Shown one piece after another: positions 1 to 8,842 of a DNA stretch of 51,267 nt. A model generated the notes under the pieces. The model made no database searches, was not told the DNA's origin, and saw only the letters and a program-made list of their open reading frames with translations. Origin of the DNA: Anaerolineae bacterium (GTDB lineage: Bacteria; Chloroflexota; Anaerolineae; JAADDB01); assembly GCA_015490995.1 (NCBI GenBank), contig WFWT01000144.1, positions 1 through 51,267 on the forward strand, in the 5' to 3' direction. Position 1 is the stretch's first letter; every line of letters begins with the position of its first letter. A program made the position numbers and the translations under genes.

Positions 1-441
1 ACCCCTACCCTTACTCCCACACCGGAAGTCGTGCAACGCGACACGCCCGCTATCTCGCCAACAGCCCCTGTGTCCTGGCGCATTCAGGTGACGGAAGCCC
101 AGGTGACAGCGCTTCTCCGCCAAAGTGAGGGTTTGCCTGTTACGTTGAGCAACCCGGAGGTTCATTTCTTGGCTGATGGACGCATAACGGTTCGCGCTGA
201 ACAGGTGCGTTATGCGTGGATTCGCCTGGAGCGCTTGGAAGTCACTGCACGCGTGACGGTGGAGGCGTGTGTGCCTCAAGTGGTGGTGGAGTCGATACAA
301 CCGCAGGATTTGACCACGCGGTTGCTGTCCTCGCTGATAAACGAGGCCATCCGACGATATTGGGGAGCATATTGTGTGCAGGAGGTCACGGTCACGGAGG
401 GCCAAATGATCATCCAGGCGATGCCCCGGCCGACACCGTGA
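1..441 (+). CDS. C-terminal part of an exported or lipoprotein-like protein (5' end outside window)
   Basis: The frame is open from the first base, so the gene begins upstream of the window and an internal GTG at 31 is probably not the start. The first visible residues are a Thr/Pro-rich linker, as is common between a signal or membrane anchor and an extracytoplasmic domain. The remaining ~130 residues alternate hydrophobic and polar residues like a beta-rich lipid-binding fold, with two Cys near the end. DUF2993/LmeA-like proteins look similar, but I cannot confirm membership. The stop lies 7 bases from the stop of the convergent transglutaminase gene, and no terminator is visible between them. 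Function unknown. Confidence 0.6.
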   Translation, partial: TPTLTPTPEVVQRDTPAISPTAPVSWRIQVTEAQVTALLRQSEGLPVTLSNPEVHFLADGRITVRAEQVRYAWIRLERLEVTARVTVEACVPQVVVESIQPQDLTTRLLSSLINEAIRRYWGAYCVQEVTVTEGQMIIQAMPRPTP

Positions 442-448
442 GCGCTGC

Positions 449-2668
449 TCAGCGGCGAGACTCCGGTCCGTACCGCCATGTCTGGTATCGTTCCACCACG
501 GCGACTGCCCAGGGGCACACCCGTTGGTACAGCCACCGGGGACTTCTGGTTAAGCGGGCCAGTACCTGTCCCGCGTATTCGCGGGGTGTCTGGAAGGGCA
601 TGTGAGGCACACCGAGCACACGCCCCAGGCTCAGAAAGGCCCTATATCCCCGAGCAGCAGCGGGTAAACGTCTCATCCAGAGGAGTACGCCGCCACCGGC
701 GATAAACATTAAGCTCAGCAACGATATCCCCAACCGGCGCGCCCAGGTCGAGGCCACCTCCGTGCGCCAGCGGGCGCGAGCCCAAGCCCGGAACCGTTGA
801 AGGGCCGTGGTATCTTGTCGGAGGGCAGATGAGGCTGTTGGGGAGGGCGAAGACCATCGGGGTACGGTCCGAATAGCCGTCGGTTCGAAAGGTACCCATC
901 CCACCCCGGGAAAGTACACTTCCGGCCAGGAATGCGCGTCCCGCTCTGTCACTCGGTACACCTGCGCTTGAGGATCCCACGTGCCCTGCGCGTATCCAAT
1001 GACAAAGCGGGTGGGGAGTCCGTTTAGCCGTGCCAGAACGACAAAGGCCGTGGCGTAATAATCGCAGTAGCCCAACTGGAGGTCGAACAGAAACCAGTCT
1101 ACCAGGTCTCTGTCGGATGGGGGAGTAGGGACGTCCAGAGAGTAAGGGATCTGTCGGAGGTAGGCTTCAATGGCGCGGGCTTTCTCGTAGGGGGTGCGGG
1201 CATTTCGGGTGATCTCGCGGGCCAGGGTGCGCACGCGTTCGGGTATCTCTTCAGGCAGCTGGAGGTATTGCCTGCGAATCGCATCCGGATATGTGGTTCC
1301 ACCGCGGCGGAGTATTGCTTCGCTCCAGGCCGGCACCGCGGCCAACACGGTGTATCGTCGGACGGGCGTGTCCAGTTCCATACCCACCCACGCTTCCGAC
1401 GTGTACATCAACATGCGTGCCGGGCGGTCAACCGCGATGGGCATCCCCGCCGCGTACACATCTCCTACCGGTCCCGCGAACTGCACCATGTGGCTCACCA
1501 GGCGCCGTGTTCGGGTGTCAGGGGTCACCCATGCGACCCCTGCCGTGAGCGGACGGGGTTGCCAGGGGGAGATGACCCACCCTTGACCGGTGTACACATC
1601 GTAAGCACGTCCGAACCAGTATATTCCCTCGGGCCAGGGGAGGCCTTCCGGCCGTACTTGCATGACTTCCCGGTCCAGCAAGTCAGGGCCGGCCCCCAGC
1701 TTGTGAGCGCGCGGGAGACTTGCCGGCACAGGCAAGGGGGCCGTGCCGGGCGATGGCCGGGACACATCGGGAAACAGGCGCGCCGCGCCAGCCTCCACCC
1801 GTTGCCACGGCCCTTGCACAATTTCCCGAACCTGAGCGTGCAAACGAGGAGAGAGGATGACGGGGAGCACGGGACTGGTCACGAACACGAGCGCAGCAAG
1901 GGTAAGGCCCACCAGGCCGAAGTCCAGCTGGATTTGGTCGGAATAGTCCACTCGACGGCGTCTCCAGTTCTGTTCCAGCCGGTGGTAGTGGGTAAGGGTG
2001 GCCAGGATGACGGCCAGGCTTAAGCTGCCCACCAGCCACCAGAGACTGCGGCCTGCGAGGTATGCGTTCCAGGCACACAGGGCTACCCCCGGCATCGCGG
2101 CGAGGAGGCCGTCCCGTCGTTGTCGGACCGCCCATACCACCCACCAGGCCAGGAAGTACAATCCCCCGCTGAAGAGCGTCACCAGGGCGAACTGGCCACT
2201 GTTCACGTTACCGGTCCATGCCAGGCGGGCCCACAGGACCATTGCTTGATGAAATCCTTCCCACCGCCACAGGAACACGGCCGTCCAGGCAGCCCACGCG
2301 GCTTCTACACCGCTCGTTTCTCCCCCCAGGAGGAGCCAGAGGGTTGTTTCCCGGATTGCGTTCACCCAAAGGGGCCACGCCGGCCATACCCGGGCTACCG
2401 TGGTCAGCAGCACAGGATACAGGAATCCCACGGCCAGTACCGGGCGGGCACGGGAAGGTACCCGTTGCCACAACCACCAGACCAGGATAAAGGACAGCGT
2501 CGGGGTGGAGAGAAGTGGGGCTTCATGACGACGTACCCACTCCGTTGCCAGAAGCGCACCGGCAGGCCAGAGCACCGCGCCGGCGGCCAGCAGCCAGAGC
2601 ACCCATCCCCCTTCCGGCCGCCAGCGCCGGGCCAGCCAACGCACCCCGCGCCACAGCCATCGTCCCAT
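449..2668 (-). CDS. Transglutaminase-like membrane protein (TgpA/DUF3488-DUF4129 type)
   Basis: A 739-aa protein. Its N-terminal ~270 residues are mostly hydrophobic segments (several membrane helices), followed by an extracytoplasmic transglutaminase-like papain fold. The predicted catalytic residues are Cys535 in GYCDYYATA and His579 in DAHSWPEVYF. The third acid is Glu595 in the FEPT motif, where many relatives have Asp. A further membrane helix near residue 650 precedes a DUF4129-like cytoplasmic tail. The start is supported by GAGGAGG about 11 bases upstream, inside the end of the DUF58 gene, which stops only 6 bases before this start, so the two are cotranscribed. In this family such pairs usually sit with a MoxR ATPase and are thought to act in peptide or cell-surface processing. 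No MoxR gene is visible here. Confidence 0.9.
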   Translation of the reverse strand: MGRWLWRGVRWLARRWRPEGGWVLWLLAAGAVLWPAGALLATEWVRRHEAPLLSTPTLSFILVWWLWQRVPSRARPVLAVGFLYPVLLTTVARVWPAWPLWVNAIRETTLWLLLGGETSGVEAAWAAWTAVFLWRWEGFHQAMVLWARLAWTGNVNSGQFALVTLFSGGLYFLAWWVVWAVRQRRDGLLAAMPGVALCAWNAYLAGRSLWWLVGSLSLAVILATLTHYHRLEQNWRRRRVDYSDQIQLDFGLVGLTLAALVFVTSPVLPVILSPRLHAQVREIVQGPWQRVEAGAARLFPDVSRPSPGTAPLPVPASLPRAHKLGAGPDLLDREVMQVRPEGLPWPEGIYWFGRAYDVYTGQGWVISPWQPRPLTAGVAWVTPDTRTRRLVSHMVQFAGPVGDVYAAGMPIAVDRPARMLMYTSEAWVGMELDTPVRRYTVLAAVPAWSEAILRRGGTTYPDAIRRQYLQLPEEIPERVRTLAREITRNARTPYEKARAIEAYLRQIPYSLDVPTPPSDRDLVDWFLFDLQLGYCDYYATAFVVLARLNGLPTRFVIGYAQGTWDPQAQVYRVTERDAHSWPEVYFPGVGWVPFEPTAIRTVPRWSSPSPTASSALRQDTTALQRFRAWARARWRTEVASTWARRLGISLLSLMFIAGGGVLLWMRRLPAAARGYRAFLSLGRVLGVPHMPFQTPREYAGQVLARLTRSPRWLYQRVCPWAVAVVERYQTWRYGPESRR

Positions 2669-2674
2669 CGCGGC

Positions 2675-3991
2675 TTATACCTCCTCAACTACCTCGACCT
2701 GGATGACCCTTCCTGTTCCGGGCAACACGCGGTATGTCTTGCGGCGGCGGCGAATTTTCAACGTCACTTCCAGGGAGAAGGCGGCGGTAATGGTGTGCCA
2801 GGGTACCTGCGCCTGCATGAGCAAGGTGGCGAAGGAGGGCATGCTACCCCCTCTGCGCCCTTCGCCGGCAAACGTTTGTCGGTCCAGCCACACTACCGTT
2901 GCGGCCAGTCCACGCCGTCGGAGGTTCATCAGAGCGGGGATCCACGTCTGTTCAACGGTGGGTGTGAAGATGACGACTGTGCGCCCTCGGCCCAGCATAG
3001 GCGCGGAACGGCGCAACAGCGCGGCCAGGGAAACGCCTTTCGCGCTGCGGGCTTGTGCCAGCAGGGCAAGAAGGGACCACAGGTGCCCGATACCCGCTTG
3101 GGGCGCCATCATCACAGGCTGTTTCCCGGCCCACAACAGACCCACGGCTCGCCCTTCTTGGAGGAGTCGGGCTGCCAGGGACGCGGCCAGCATGACCATA
3201 TACTCTTCGGTAGATCGTTCGTCCTGACCGGCTTGGACGCGCGCGTCCAGGTCGAGGACGAGCCACACGTCGCCACTGGGTTCCATCTCGAAGAGCCGGG
3301 AGGTGAGTGAACCCCTGTGGGCCGTGGTCCGCCAGTGGATGTGACGCCAGGGGTCCCCGGGTTGATACGCCCGCACGCCGGCGACCATGACGTCCGTTGC
3401 CTGGGTGGGGCGCCGCTCGCGCGCGGCACCGCCGGTGTGGCCGCGCGGCAGGGTAAGTTGGGGGAGACGGACAATCCGCGGGTACACCACCACCGTGCGA
3501 CTTTGGGAAAAGCGCCACCGCACCTCACATAACCCTAAGGGATCACCGGCAATGACCTCCCACGGCCCCAGGCGGAACACCCCACGGCGTCGACACTCTC
3601 CGCGGGTTTCCCACTGCTTACGACTGTGCGCGTCCACCGCTTCCACCCGGCTTGCCGTGTACCCAGGCATGTCGGAATGATCCACAATGTCGGCCCAGAG
3701 CAGAGGGACGCTCGCGTGGTTCTCTACCTCAAAGGTTTCGATCAGCTGATCCCCCACCACCATAATGCCCTGACGGAGAGACCGTCGCCAGACCAGGTGT
3801 CGTGCCAACAAGTACGCCCAAAGGAAAGCGCCGATGAGCACCAGCCCCCAGCCCACCAGGAGCGCGAACCACATGCGCGAGGGGAAAAGCACGGTCCATC
3901 CCAACCACACCAGCCACGCCCACAGGGGCCAGTGGCGTCGCCAGCGGAGAGAGACGTCAGGGGATAATCGCCCGGCAAATCCTGGTCTCAC
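2675..3991 (-). CDS. DUF58 domain-containing membrane-anchored protein
   Basis: Two hydrophobic segments in the first ~80 residues precede a soluble domain with the DUF58 hallmark YQPGDPWRHIHWRTTA. After it comes a vWA-like region (LVLDLDARV) with the first metal-site-like Asp pattern. I chose the GTG at 3991 because a GGGAG SD lies upstream at good spacing. The frame stays open to a GTG at 4108 but that codon has no SD. DUF58 proteins are normally partners of MoxR ATPases and TgpA-like transglutaminases; this gene is directly followed by the transglutaminase gene. No promoter could be placed with confidence in 3992-4231. Confidence 0.88.
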   Translation of the reverse strand: MRPGFAGRLSPDVSLRWRRHWPLWAWLVWLGWTVLFPSRMWFALLVGWGLVLIGAFLWAYLLARHLVWRRSLRQGIMVVGDQLIETFEVENHASVPLLWADIVDHSDMPGYTASRVEAVDAHSRKQWETRGECRRRGVFRLGPWEVIAGDPLGLCEVRWRFSQSRTVVVYPRIVRLPQLTLPRGHTGGAARERRPTQATDVMVAGVRAYQPGDPWRHIHWRTTAHRGSLTSRLFEMEPSGDVWLVLDLDARVQAGQDERSTEEYMVMLAASLAARLLQEGRAVGLLWAGKQPVMMAPQAGIGHLWSLLALLAQARSAKGVSLAALLRRSAPMLGRGRTVVIFTPTVEQTWIPALMNLRRRGLAATVVWLDRQTFAGEGRRGGSMPSFATLLMQAQVPWHTITAAFSLEVTLKIRRRRKTYRVLPGTGRVIQVEVVEEV

Positions 3992-4231
3992 CGCTTTCAC
4001 TCCCACACCGTCAGCGAACGCCCTCACTCGTCCTGAGGTAAGGATACCATCGGTGAGAGTGACGTGAAAGGGCGCGTATCGCGCGACCGAAAGGTACGGG
4101 GAGGCCACGCGGGCCCGTGGTGGGGACTTCGTCTACGCCGGGTACATGGTCTATCATATACCGGCATGGGATAACAGGTTGACGTCGAGACGCATCGCTA
4201 AAGTACTCCTTAATGCTCACGTGATACCGCC

Positions 4232-4951
4232 ATGAACGACACTAAGTCCACAATCCCCCTGGTTGTGCGTCTGCGGATACGCGCCCGCGGCATGTATTTG
4301 CGTGCTCTGCTCCACCTGGGAGACGTGCCCTTGCTCGGCCGCGTGGCCCTGGAGATTGCCCGGATCTCGGCCGGGGTGTACAAAGACCGGAAGATCCTCG
4401 CGACTTTAACCCAAAGGCCCTGGATCTCCCCACGGGCCGAAATTCGTTGTCCTCACCTGATCGTTGGCCCTCAGTGTTTTATCGACGACCGGGTGACCAT
4501 TTACGCGCACGAGGGGGGCGGTCGGGTGGAGCTGGGCCCCCGGGTACACATTTACCGGGACACCGTGATCGAGGTCGGCTACGGGGGCAACGTGATCATC
4601 GGGGAGTTTACCCACATTCAAGGGCGGTGTAATCTCAAAGGGTTTGTCTCAGACCTTATCATCGGGAGCAACGTGCAAATTGCGCCGGGGTGTGCCTTCA
4701 GCCCTTACGAGCACAATTTCGACGATACCACCCGTCCCATCTGGGCCCAGGGACTGCGCAGTCGCGGCCCCATTGTGGTAGAGGATGATGTGTGGTTGGG
4801 ATTGGACGTCAAAGTCCTGGAGGGGGTCACCATTGGAAGGGGAGCTGTCATCGGTGCGGGCGCGGTGGTCACACGGGATATTCCTCCTTTTGCCATTGCC
4901 GTGGGGGTGCCGGCTCGGGTTATCGGGTATCGTGGCCGCAGCGAGCCGTAG
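4232..4951 (+). CDS. Left-handed beta-helix (hexapeptide repeat) O-acyltransferase
   Basis: A 239-aa protein. Residues ~65-235 contain hexapeptide-repeat turns such as IIGEFTHIQG, LIIGSNVQIAPG and VTIGRGAVIGAGAVVT, ending in the conserved IPPFAIAVGVPARVIG motif of the WbbJ/maltose-acetyltransferase group. His158 in FSPYEHNFDD is in the usual catalytic position. These enzymes transfer acetyl or other acyl groups from acyl-CoA to sugars in surface polysaccharides. The gene stands alone on the plus strand between two minus-strand operons, and its stop is 1 base from the end of the glycosyltransferase gene. The sugar substrate cannot be read from sequence. Confidence 0.88.
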   Translation: MNDTKSTIPLVVRLRIRARGMYLRALLHLGDVPLLGRVALEIARISAGVYKDRKILATLTQRPWISPRAEIRCPHLIVGPQCFIDDRVTIYAHEGGGRVELGPRVHIYRDTVIEVGYGGNVIIGEFTHIQGRCNLKGFVSDLIIGSNVQIAPGCAFSPYEHNFDDTTRPIWAQGLRSRGPIVVEDDVWLGLDVKVLEGVTIGRGAVIGAGAVVTRDIPPFAIAVGVPARVIGYRGRSEP

Positions 4952-4952
4952 G

Positions 4953-6164
4953 TTATTGCCGGTCACTTGGCGTTAAGGACGCCAACAACTCGACCGCCCG
5001 CGGGACTCCCCCCAGCCGATGCATGGCCTGAGCCATGCGTGTAGCGTGATGTCGCCAGTGGGCGTCCCACAGGAGCGAACGAAGCGCGTCCCGCAATACG
5101 GGTACCCGCACGTCGCGCGGGAGCAAGGCCAACCCTACGCCGGTGCGTTGTACCCGTGCGGCCTGATAATGTTGATCTCCCGCGTGGGGCACGACCAATT
5201 GGGGGATGCCGTATACCAGGGCCGCATGGGTGGTTCCCACCCCTCCGTGGTGAATGACTGCCCGGACATGGGGGAAGAGATGCGCGTAGTCTACCCAGGG
5301 GGTCACCACCACATCGGCAGGCAAGCGTGCGCGCAGTCGGGCGGCTAGCGCCTTGCGGGCGGTGGCTACCACGACCGCACATCCCTCAGCTCGGGCGGCG
5401 GTGACGGTCTGGTGAAAGAAGGCTTCATCTTCCACAAAAAGTGTGCCCAGGGTGATGAACACCACCGGCATCCCCTTATCGGCTAAGGAAGGCAGCCATT
5501 GGGGGGCGGGTTCCTGTGGTTCAGCAGGAATGCCTCCCACAAAGGCCGTCGGTGGCACGAGAACCCGCCAAGATCCGTACCACGTTGGCGTGAAGTACAC
5601 AAGATGCAACCAGGGTGAACGTATCCAGGGGCGTTTTTCGGTGGTCCAGAAAATGCCTTTGCAATTCAAGGCGTCACATATAGTTAGAAACCATTCCTGG
5701 GCCAGCCGGGCAGCGACCTTCTGGTGAGGCGGGGTTTGACCGGTAAAGGCTACGGCAGGCCACCCCGTGACCACCAACGGTGTGCCGGTGCGCTCGGCCG
5801 CGAAGGCTGCTGCCGCGATAAAGGGTTCGGTGACGATCCAGTCCGGCTGCCATTGTTGGATACACGTTTCCAGGGCTTGCGTTGCCGGCACTACGTGTTC
5901 GGGGTTCAGCCATACGGCGACCGCCCGGCGGGCACGCGCGGTGGCATCCTGCACGGGCACCGGTGAGGTAGGGGGCTGATGCCACCCGGTCGTGGGGAGG
6001 GAAATCAGGGGAATGTTCCACCGGGTGAGCCAGGGCCGCGCCCTTTCTTCTGTGGCCCAAGCAACTGCGTAACCGCGCGCTTGCAAGATCGCGGCCGTCC
6101 GGTGCATCCCTCCCCAGTCCATGTGCCCCGGCCAGGGTGCGGAAACAAAGAGGAAGCGTCGCAT
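4953..6164 (-). CDS. GT1-family (MGT/UGT-like) glycosyltransferase
   Basis: A 403-aa GT-B protein. The N-terminal Rossmann half begins MRRFLFVSAPWPGHMDWGG, a typical GT1 acceptor-binding start. The C-terminal donor site has HHGGVGTTHAALVYGIPQ followed by VVPHAGDQHYQAARV, matching the sugar-nucleotide signature of macrolide and UDP-glucuronosyl transferases. The ATG at 6164 gives a canonical N-terminus; an upstream GTG at 6179 is possible. It is the last gene of the overlapped minus-strand group arsR - queF - CCG protein - GT, starting ~25 bases after the preceding stop. Such enzymes glycosylate lipids, carotenoids or secondary metabolites; the acceptor is unknown. Confidence 0.88.
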   Translation of the reverse strand: MRRFLFVSAPWPGHMDWGGMHRTAAILQARGYAVAWATEERARPWLTRWNIPLISLPTTGWHQPPTSPVPVQDATARARRAVAVWLNPEHVVPATQALETCIQQWQPDWIVTEPFIAAAAFAAERTGTPLVVTGWPAVAFTGQTPPHQKVAARLAQEWFLTICDALNCKGIFWTTEKRPWIRSPWLHLVYFTPTWYGSWRVLVPPTAFVGGIPAEPQEPAPQWLPSLADKGMPVVFITLGTLFVEDEAFFHQTVTAARAEGCAVVVATARKALAARLRARLPADVVVTPWVDYAHLFPHVRAVIHHGGVGTTHAALVYGIPQLVVPHAGDQHYQAARVQRTGVGLALLPRDVRVPVLRDALRSLLWDAHWRHHATRMAQAMHRLGGVPRAVELLASLTPSDRQ

Positions 6165-6188
6165 TGGTAACCAGCCCACCGCCTTTGC

Positions 6189-6923
6189 TTAATTCTGGCC
6201 CGTGAACAACTCCACCGTGTGGAGCACAGGAATATCCACCCCTAACGCTCGCAGGCCTGCCCGCACCTGGGCCTGGCAGCGAGGTTCCGGGACGACCACG
6301 GCCGAAGGGTCGTGTCGCAAGATGGCGTATACCACCCGCTGTTGTAGTGCGGTGGCCAGTTCGGGTAGAACACGCACCATCGCTTCGTTGGCGCCACAAC
6401 ATCCGTCCGGCCCTACGGTGCAGACCCGCTCGAGGTCGGCGTGTTGTAAAACAGTGTGTACGGCCTTGATGGTGTCTGGGAGGCGCCAAGCGTGACATCC
6501 GGGAAAGACCACCACCGTGCCATCCACGGTGGCCGACATGGTGAGGGGCGACGTCAGTGAGGCCACCAAAGTGTGCCATTCCCACAGACGCCGGCGTATC
6601 GTGTCCGTGGGTGCGTGACGTGTGGCGACGTCGCCCAAGAGCTGAGGACATATCTGGGTGGCCCAGTACACACAGGTGGGGGAAGGGATAACCACTGTTT
6701 CCGCGTCGGCCAAGGCTTCAAACCAGGCAATGGCCTCGCGACGGGCTCGCGTTTCCTCCCCGTTCGTCCAGGCCTCCCAGCCACAATCCCCCACCGCGGC
6801 GGTGCGGGCAGACAGGCCCAACCGGTGCAGCAGGGCGGCCGCTCGTTCGGCCAGCACATTCCCTTGGCTCGAAGCCCACGGCGGGACCACAACTACGTTA
6901 CGAGGTTTCATCCGGTGTGACAT
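6189..6923 (-). CDS. LutA/YkgE-like cysteine-rich (CCG) Fe-S oxidoreductase subunit
   Basis: A 244-aa protein with the two-lobed cysteine-rich-domain layout of LutA/GlcF/HdrB relatives. The C-terminal lobe is intact: PGCHAWR near residue 141, then [10 protein letters not shown] near 173, followed by a single Cys in [10 protein letters not shown]. The N-terminal lobe is degenerate: the expected CCG reads DCG, and the second motif reads SPTC with only one Cys. The ATG at 6923 has a GGGG-type SD and lies inside the end of queF (26-base overlap). LutA works with LutB and LutC in lactate oxidation, but neither partner is present here. The exact role is therefore unknown; a metal- or redox-linked function is possible. 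Confidence 0.75.
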   Translation of the reverse strand: MSHRMKPRNVVVVPPWASSQGNVLAERAAALLHRLGLSARTAAVGDCGWEAWTNGEETRARREAIAWFEALADAETVVIPSPTCVYWATQICPQLLGDVATRHAPTDTIRRRLWEWHTLVASLTSPLTMSATVDGTVVVFPGCHAWRLPDTIKAVHTVLQHADLERVCTVGPDGCCGANEAMVRVLPELATALQQRVVYAILRHDPSAVVVPEPRCQAQVRAGLRALGVDIPVLHTVELFTGQN

Positions 6924-7362
6924 ACGTCAACCCCGCGCCGGTCCCCGGGCCCGGTTTCGGATCCTTGCCCCGCTCGTACGAGGCTTCTACGGTGATGGCT
7001 ATGCCGCCCCGAATGTTAAACTTCCCGATTACCCGGCACTGTATCGGGTCCAGGAGATTCACCAGGTCATCCAGGATGAGGTTGGTCACGTGTTCATGGA
7101 AGTGACCTTCGTTACGAAACGACCAGAAGTACAGCTTCAGCGATTTGGATTCCACGATCCACTTATCGGGTACATATTCAATGATGATGGTAGCGAAGTC
7201 AGGCTGTCCGGTTATGGGACATAAGGTCGTAAATTCGTTGGTCTCCAGGCGCACGGTGTACTTCCGCCCGGGGTGACGGTTTGGGAATCGCTCCAGACGG
7301 CGCACCGGTTGTTTCACCTCTTTGCCTAGCAGGGTGAGTTCCTGGGTCGCCTCCGCACTCAT
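6898..7362 (-). CDS. queF: NADPH-dependent 7-cyano-7-deazaguanine reductase (QueF, type I)
   Basis: Reduces preQ0 to preQ1 in queuosine biosynthesis, a cytosolic T-fold enzyme. The 154-aa length fits the short QueF type. Visible catalytic residues are Cys48 in [13 protein letters not shown] with Asp55, the substrate-binding Glu71 in VESKSLK, and His89-Glu90 in the HFHEH stretch, matching the known QueF Cys/Asp/His-Glu set. The start ATG overlaps the arsR stop as ATGA, so translation is probably coupled to the metal sensor. No other queuosine gene (queC, queD, queE, tgt, queA) is in the window. There is no room for a preQ1 riboswitch directly ahead of this gene. Confidence 0.95.
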   Translation of the reverse strand: MSAEATQELTLLGKEVKQPVRRLERFPNRHPGRKYTVRLETNEFTTLCPITGQPDFATIIIEYVPDKWIVESKSLKLYFWSFRNEGHFHEHVTNLILDDLVNLLDPIQCRVIGKFNIRGGIAITVEASYERGKDPKPGPGTGAGLTYVTPDETS

Positions 7363-7820
7363 GTGCTACCCTCCTTTATTGAAATCGACGCATTCCTCCC
7401 TCCGTGTGCAGCTTCATCTTCCCCCGTCACAAGGGCAAGCATGTACTCCAGAATCTGGGCAGGGCGCGGGTCTTGGAGGGAGTAGTACGCTAAACGTCCC
7501 TCTTTACGGAAGGTCACCCATCCCAGGTGACGTAATATCCGCAGCTGATGAGAGACGGCAGAAATGCTGAGGCCGAGAAGCGCGGCCAGGTCACAGACAC
7601 ACAATTCCGCCCGCGCCAGCGCTAACACGATCCGCACGCGTGTAGGATCGGAAAGGAGTTTCAACATGTCCACTGCGGTGTCCAGGACGTCTGTGTCAGG
7701 CATGTGCGCAGCTACCGCGTGTACCGTCGATTCGTTGACGTACAGCATTTCGCAGACATCACCACGGGGGCCAAGAGTTTGGGGTCGAGCTGTCTTGGCT
7801 TGTTGGCTTAGTTTGACCAC
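7359..7820 (-). CDS. ArsR/SmtB-family metal-responsive repressor, CadC-like
   Basis: A 153-aa winged-helix regulator. The GTG start at 7820 is fixed by a perfect AAAGGAGG 8 bases upstream; the open frame to 7883 has no such support. The helix-turn-helix is around [20 protein letters not shown]. With this start, Cys23 and the ELCVCD pair Cys74 and Cys76 have the same spacing as Cys7, Cys58 and Cys60 of CadC as I recall it, suggesting an alpha3N thiolate site for Cd/Pb/Zn-type metals. CadC Cys11 is Tyr here, and the C-terminal alpha5 His site is absent. It heads the queF operon and is divergent from the TPR gene, so autoregulation at 7821-8020 is likely. Confidence 0.9.
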   Translation of the reverse strand: MVKLSQQAKTARPQTLGPRGDVCEMLYVNESTVHAVAAHMPDTDVLDTAVDMLKLLSDPTRVRIVLALARAELCVCDLAALLGLSISAVSHQLRILRHLGWVTFRKEGRLAYYSLQDPRPAQILEYMLALVTGEDEAAHGGRNASISIKEGST

Positions 7821-7975
7821 GCTGTATGCCTCCTTTGGGATATGCTCACCTTCATTTTGCCCCAGCAGCAATATATACGGCAAAGCGTTGTGTTCGTGGT
7901 GTGCCGGTCCTGCTTCTCTTTCCCCGTTAATGAGGTTGAAGAGAGCAATAAGCGTTCTCTTTGTCCAGGTTAGGG

Positions 7976-7981
7976 TATAAT
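7976..7981 (+). promoter_or_regulatory. Probable -10 element (TATAAT) for the TPR operon
   Basis: A perfect TATAAT lies 39 bases before the SD-supported ATG at 8021. No good -35 hexamer is seen at 16-18 bases, so this may depend on an activator, or be controlled by the divergent ArsR repressor. Confidence 0.45.
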
Positions 7982-8020
7982 GAGGACAGGATGGACGGCG
8001 TTTTGCCGAGGGGAATGGTT

Positions 8021-8842
8021 ATGGCTCGCCCTAAAAAGCGTGGAGGCCGGTTGACCCCGGCTCAGAAACGACGATATCACCATCTTGTCCAAGAGGGCTG
8101 GGCAGCCCTGACGGCGGGGGACTTGGCGCAAGCCGAACGTGCGTTTCGAGAGGCGACCTCTCTGGCGCCGCAGCGGGGGGAAGCATGGCATGGTCTCGGG
8201 GTTGTCCGTTATCAGCAGGGAGAGCCTGCCGCAGCGTATGACGCCTTGCGGCGGGCCGTCACTTTGACCCCTGACCTGCCGGAAGCGTGGTTGAACCTGG
8301 CCCACGTTGCCGATACTCTGGGATACACCCTGGAAGCCCACGATGCAGCTCAGGAAGCGTTACGTTTGGCCCGGGAACAGGCGTATGCGGAGCCGGTCGT
8401 GGCCGGCATCGAACAGGTGGTTCATGCCTTGCGTCAGGCTCTCCACCGCCTGGCAGAAGAACTGGGGCTATCGATGACAGACGAGGAGGACATGCGGCGC
8501 TTACGGCACAGTTATCGGGCCTTTCAGGAGGGGGTACAGGCAGCTCAACGGGGGGACTTTGCTGCCGCCGCGTCGGCCTTCCAGCGCACACTGGACAGTG
8601 GGGCTCACAGCGCGCGCATCTGGAGCAACCTGGGCGTCGCGCTGCTCATGCTACGTGACCTGGAAGGGGCAGAAGCCGCGTTTCGCCGGGCCCTGGAGCT
8701 TAACCCGAATTACACCCCCGCCCGTACAAATTTGCAACTTCTGGCTAAAGTGCGAGAAAATCCCGACATTGAGCTGGATGCACTTCTCCACGGGTACACG
8801 GACACGAAATTCAATGCACCTAAACGCGATCGACTGAAATGA
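8021..8842 (+). CDS. TPR-repeat protein
   Basis: A 273-aa soluble protein beginning with a basic stretch (ARPKKRGGRLTPAQKRR). Two or three TPR units follow at residues ~25-110 (for example EAWHGLGVVRYQQGEPAAAY and EAWLNLAHVADTLGYTLEAH). After a helical linker there are two more TPRs at ~175-250 (IWSNLGVALLMLRDLEGAEA). The ATG at 8021 has GAGGGG 7 bases upstream. Earlier starts at 7961 and 7991 would overlap or crowd the -10 box. Its stop overlaps the next start as ATGA. TPRs are protein-binding scaffolds; the partner is unknown, but coupling to a receiver-like protein and a CDP-alcohol phosphatidyltransferase suggests one module. Confidence 0.88.
   Translation: MARPKKRGGRLTPAQKRRYHHLVQEGWAALTAGDLAQAERAFREATSLAPQRGEAWHGLGVVRYQQGEPAAAYDALRRAVTLTPDLPEAWLNLAHVADTLGYTLEAHDAAQEALRLAREQAYAEPVVAGIEQVVHALRQALHRLAEELGLSMTDEEDMRRLRHSYRAFQEGVQAAQRGDFAAAASAFQRTLDSGAHSARIWSNLGVALLMLRDLEGAEAAFRRALELNPNYTPARTNLQLLAKVRENPDIELDALLHGYTDTKFNAPKRDRLK

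Noticed and set aside
2120-3310. Long plus-strand open frame opposite the transglutaminase and DUF58 genes
   Set aside because: Shadow frame with Pro/Gly/Gln/Arg-rich composition crossing a real gene junction.
7363-7400. preQ1 riboswitch ahead of queF
   Set aside because: queF starts inside the arsR stop codon, leaving no leader in which an aptamer could fold.
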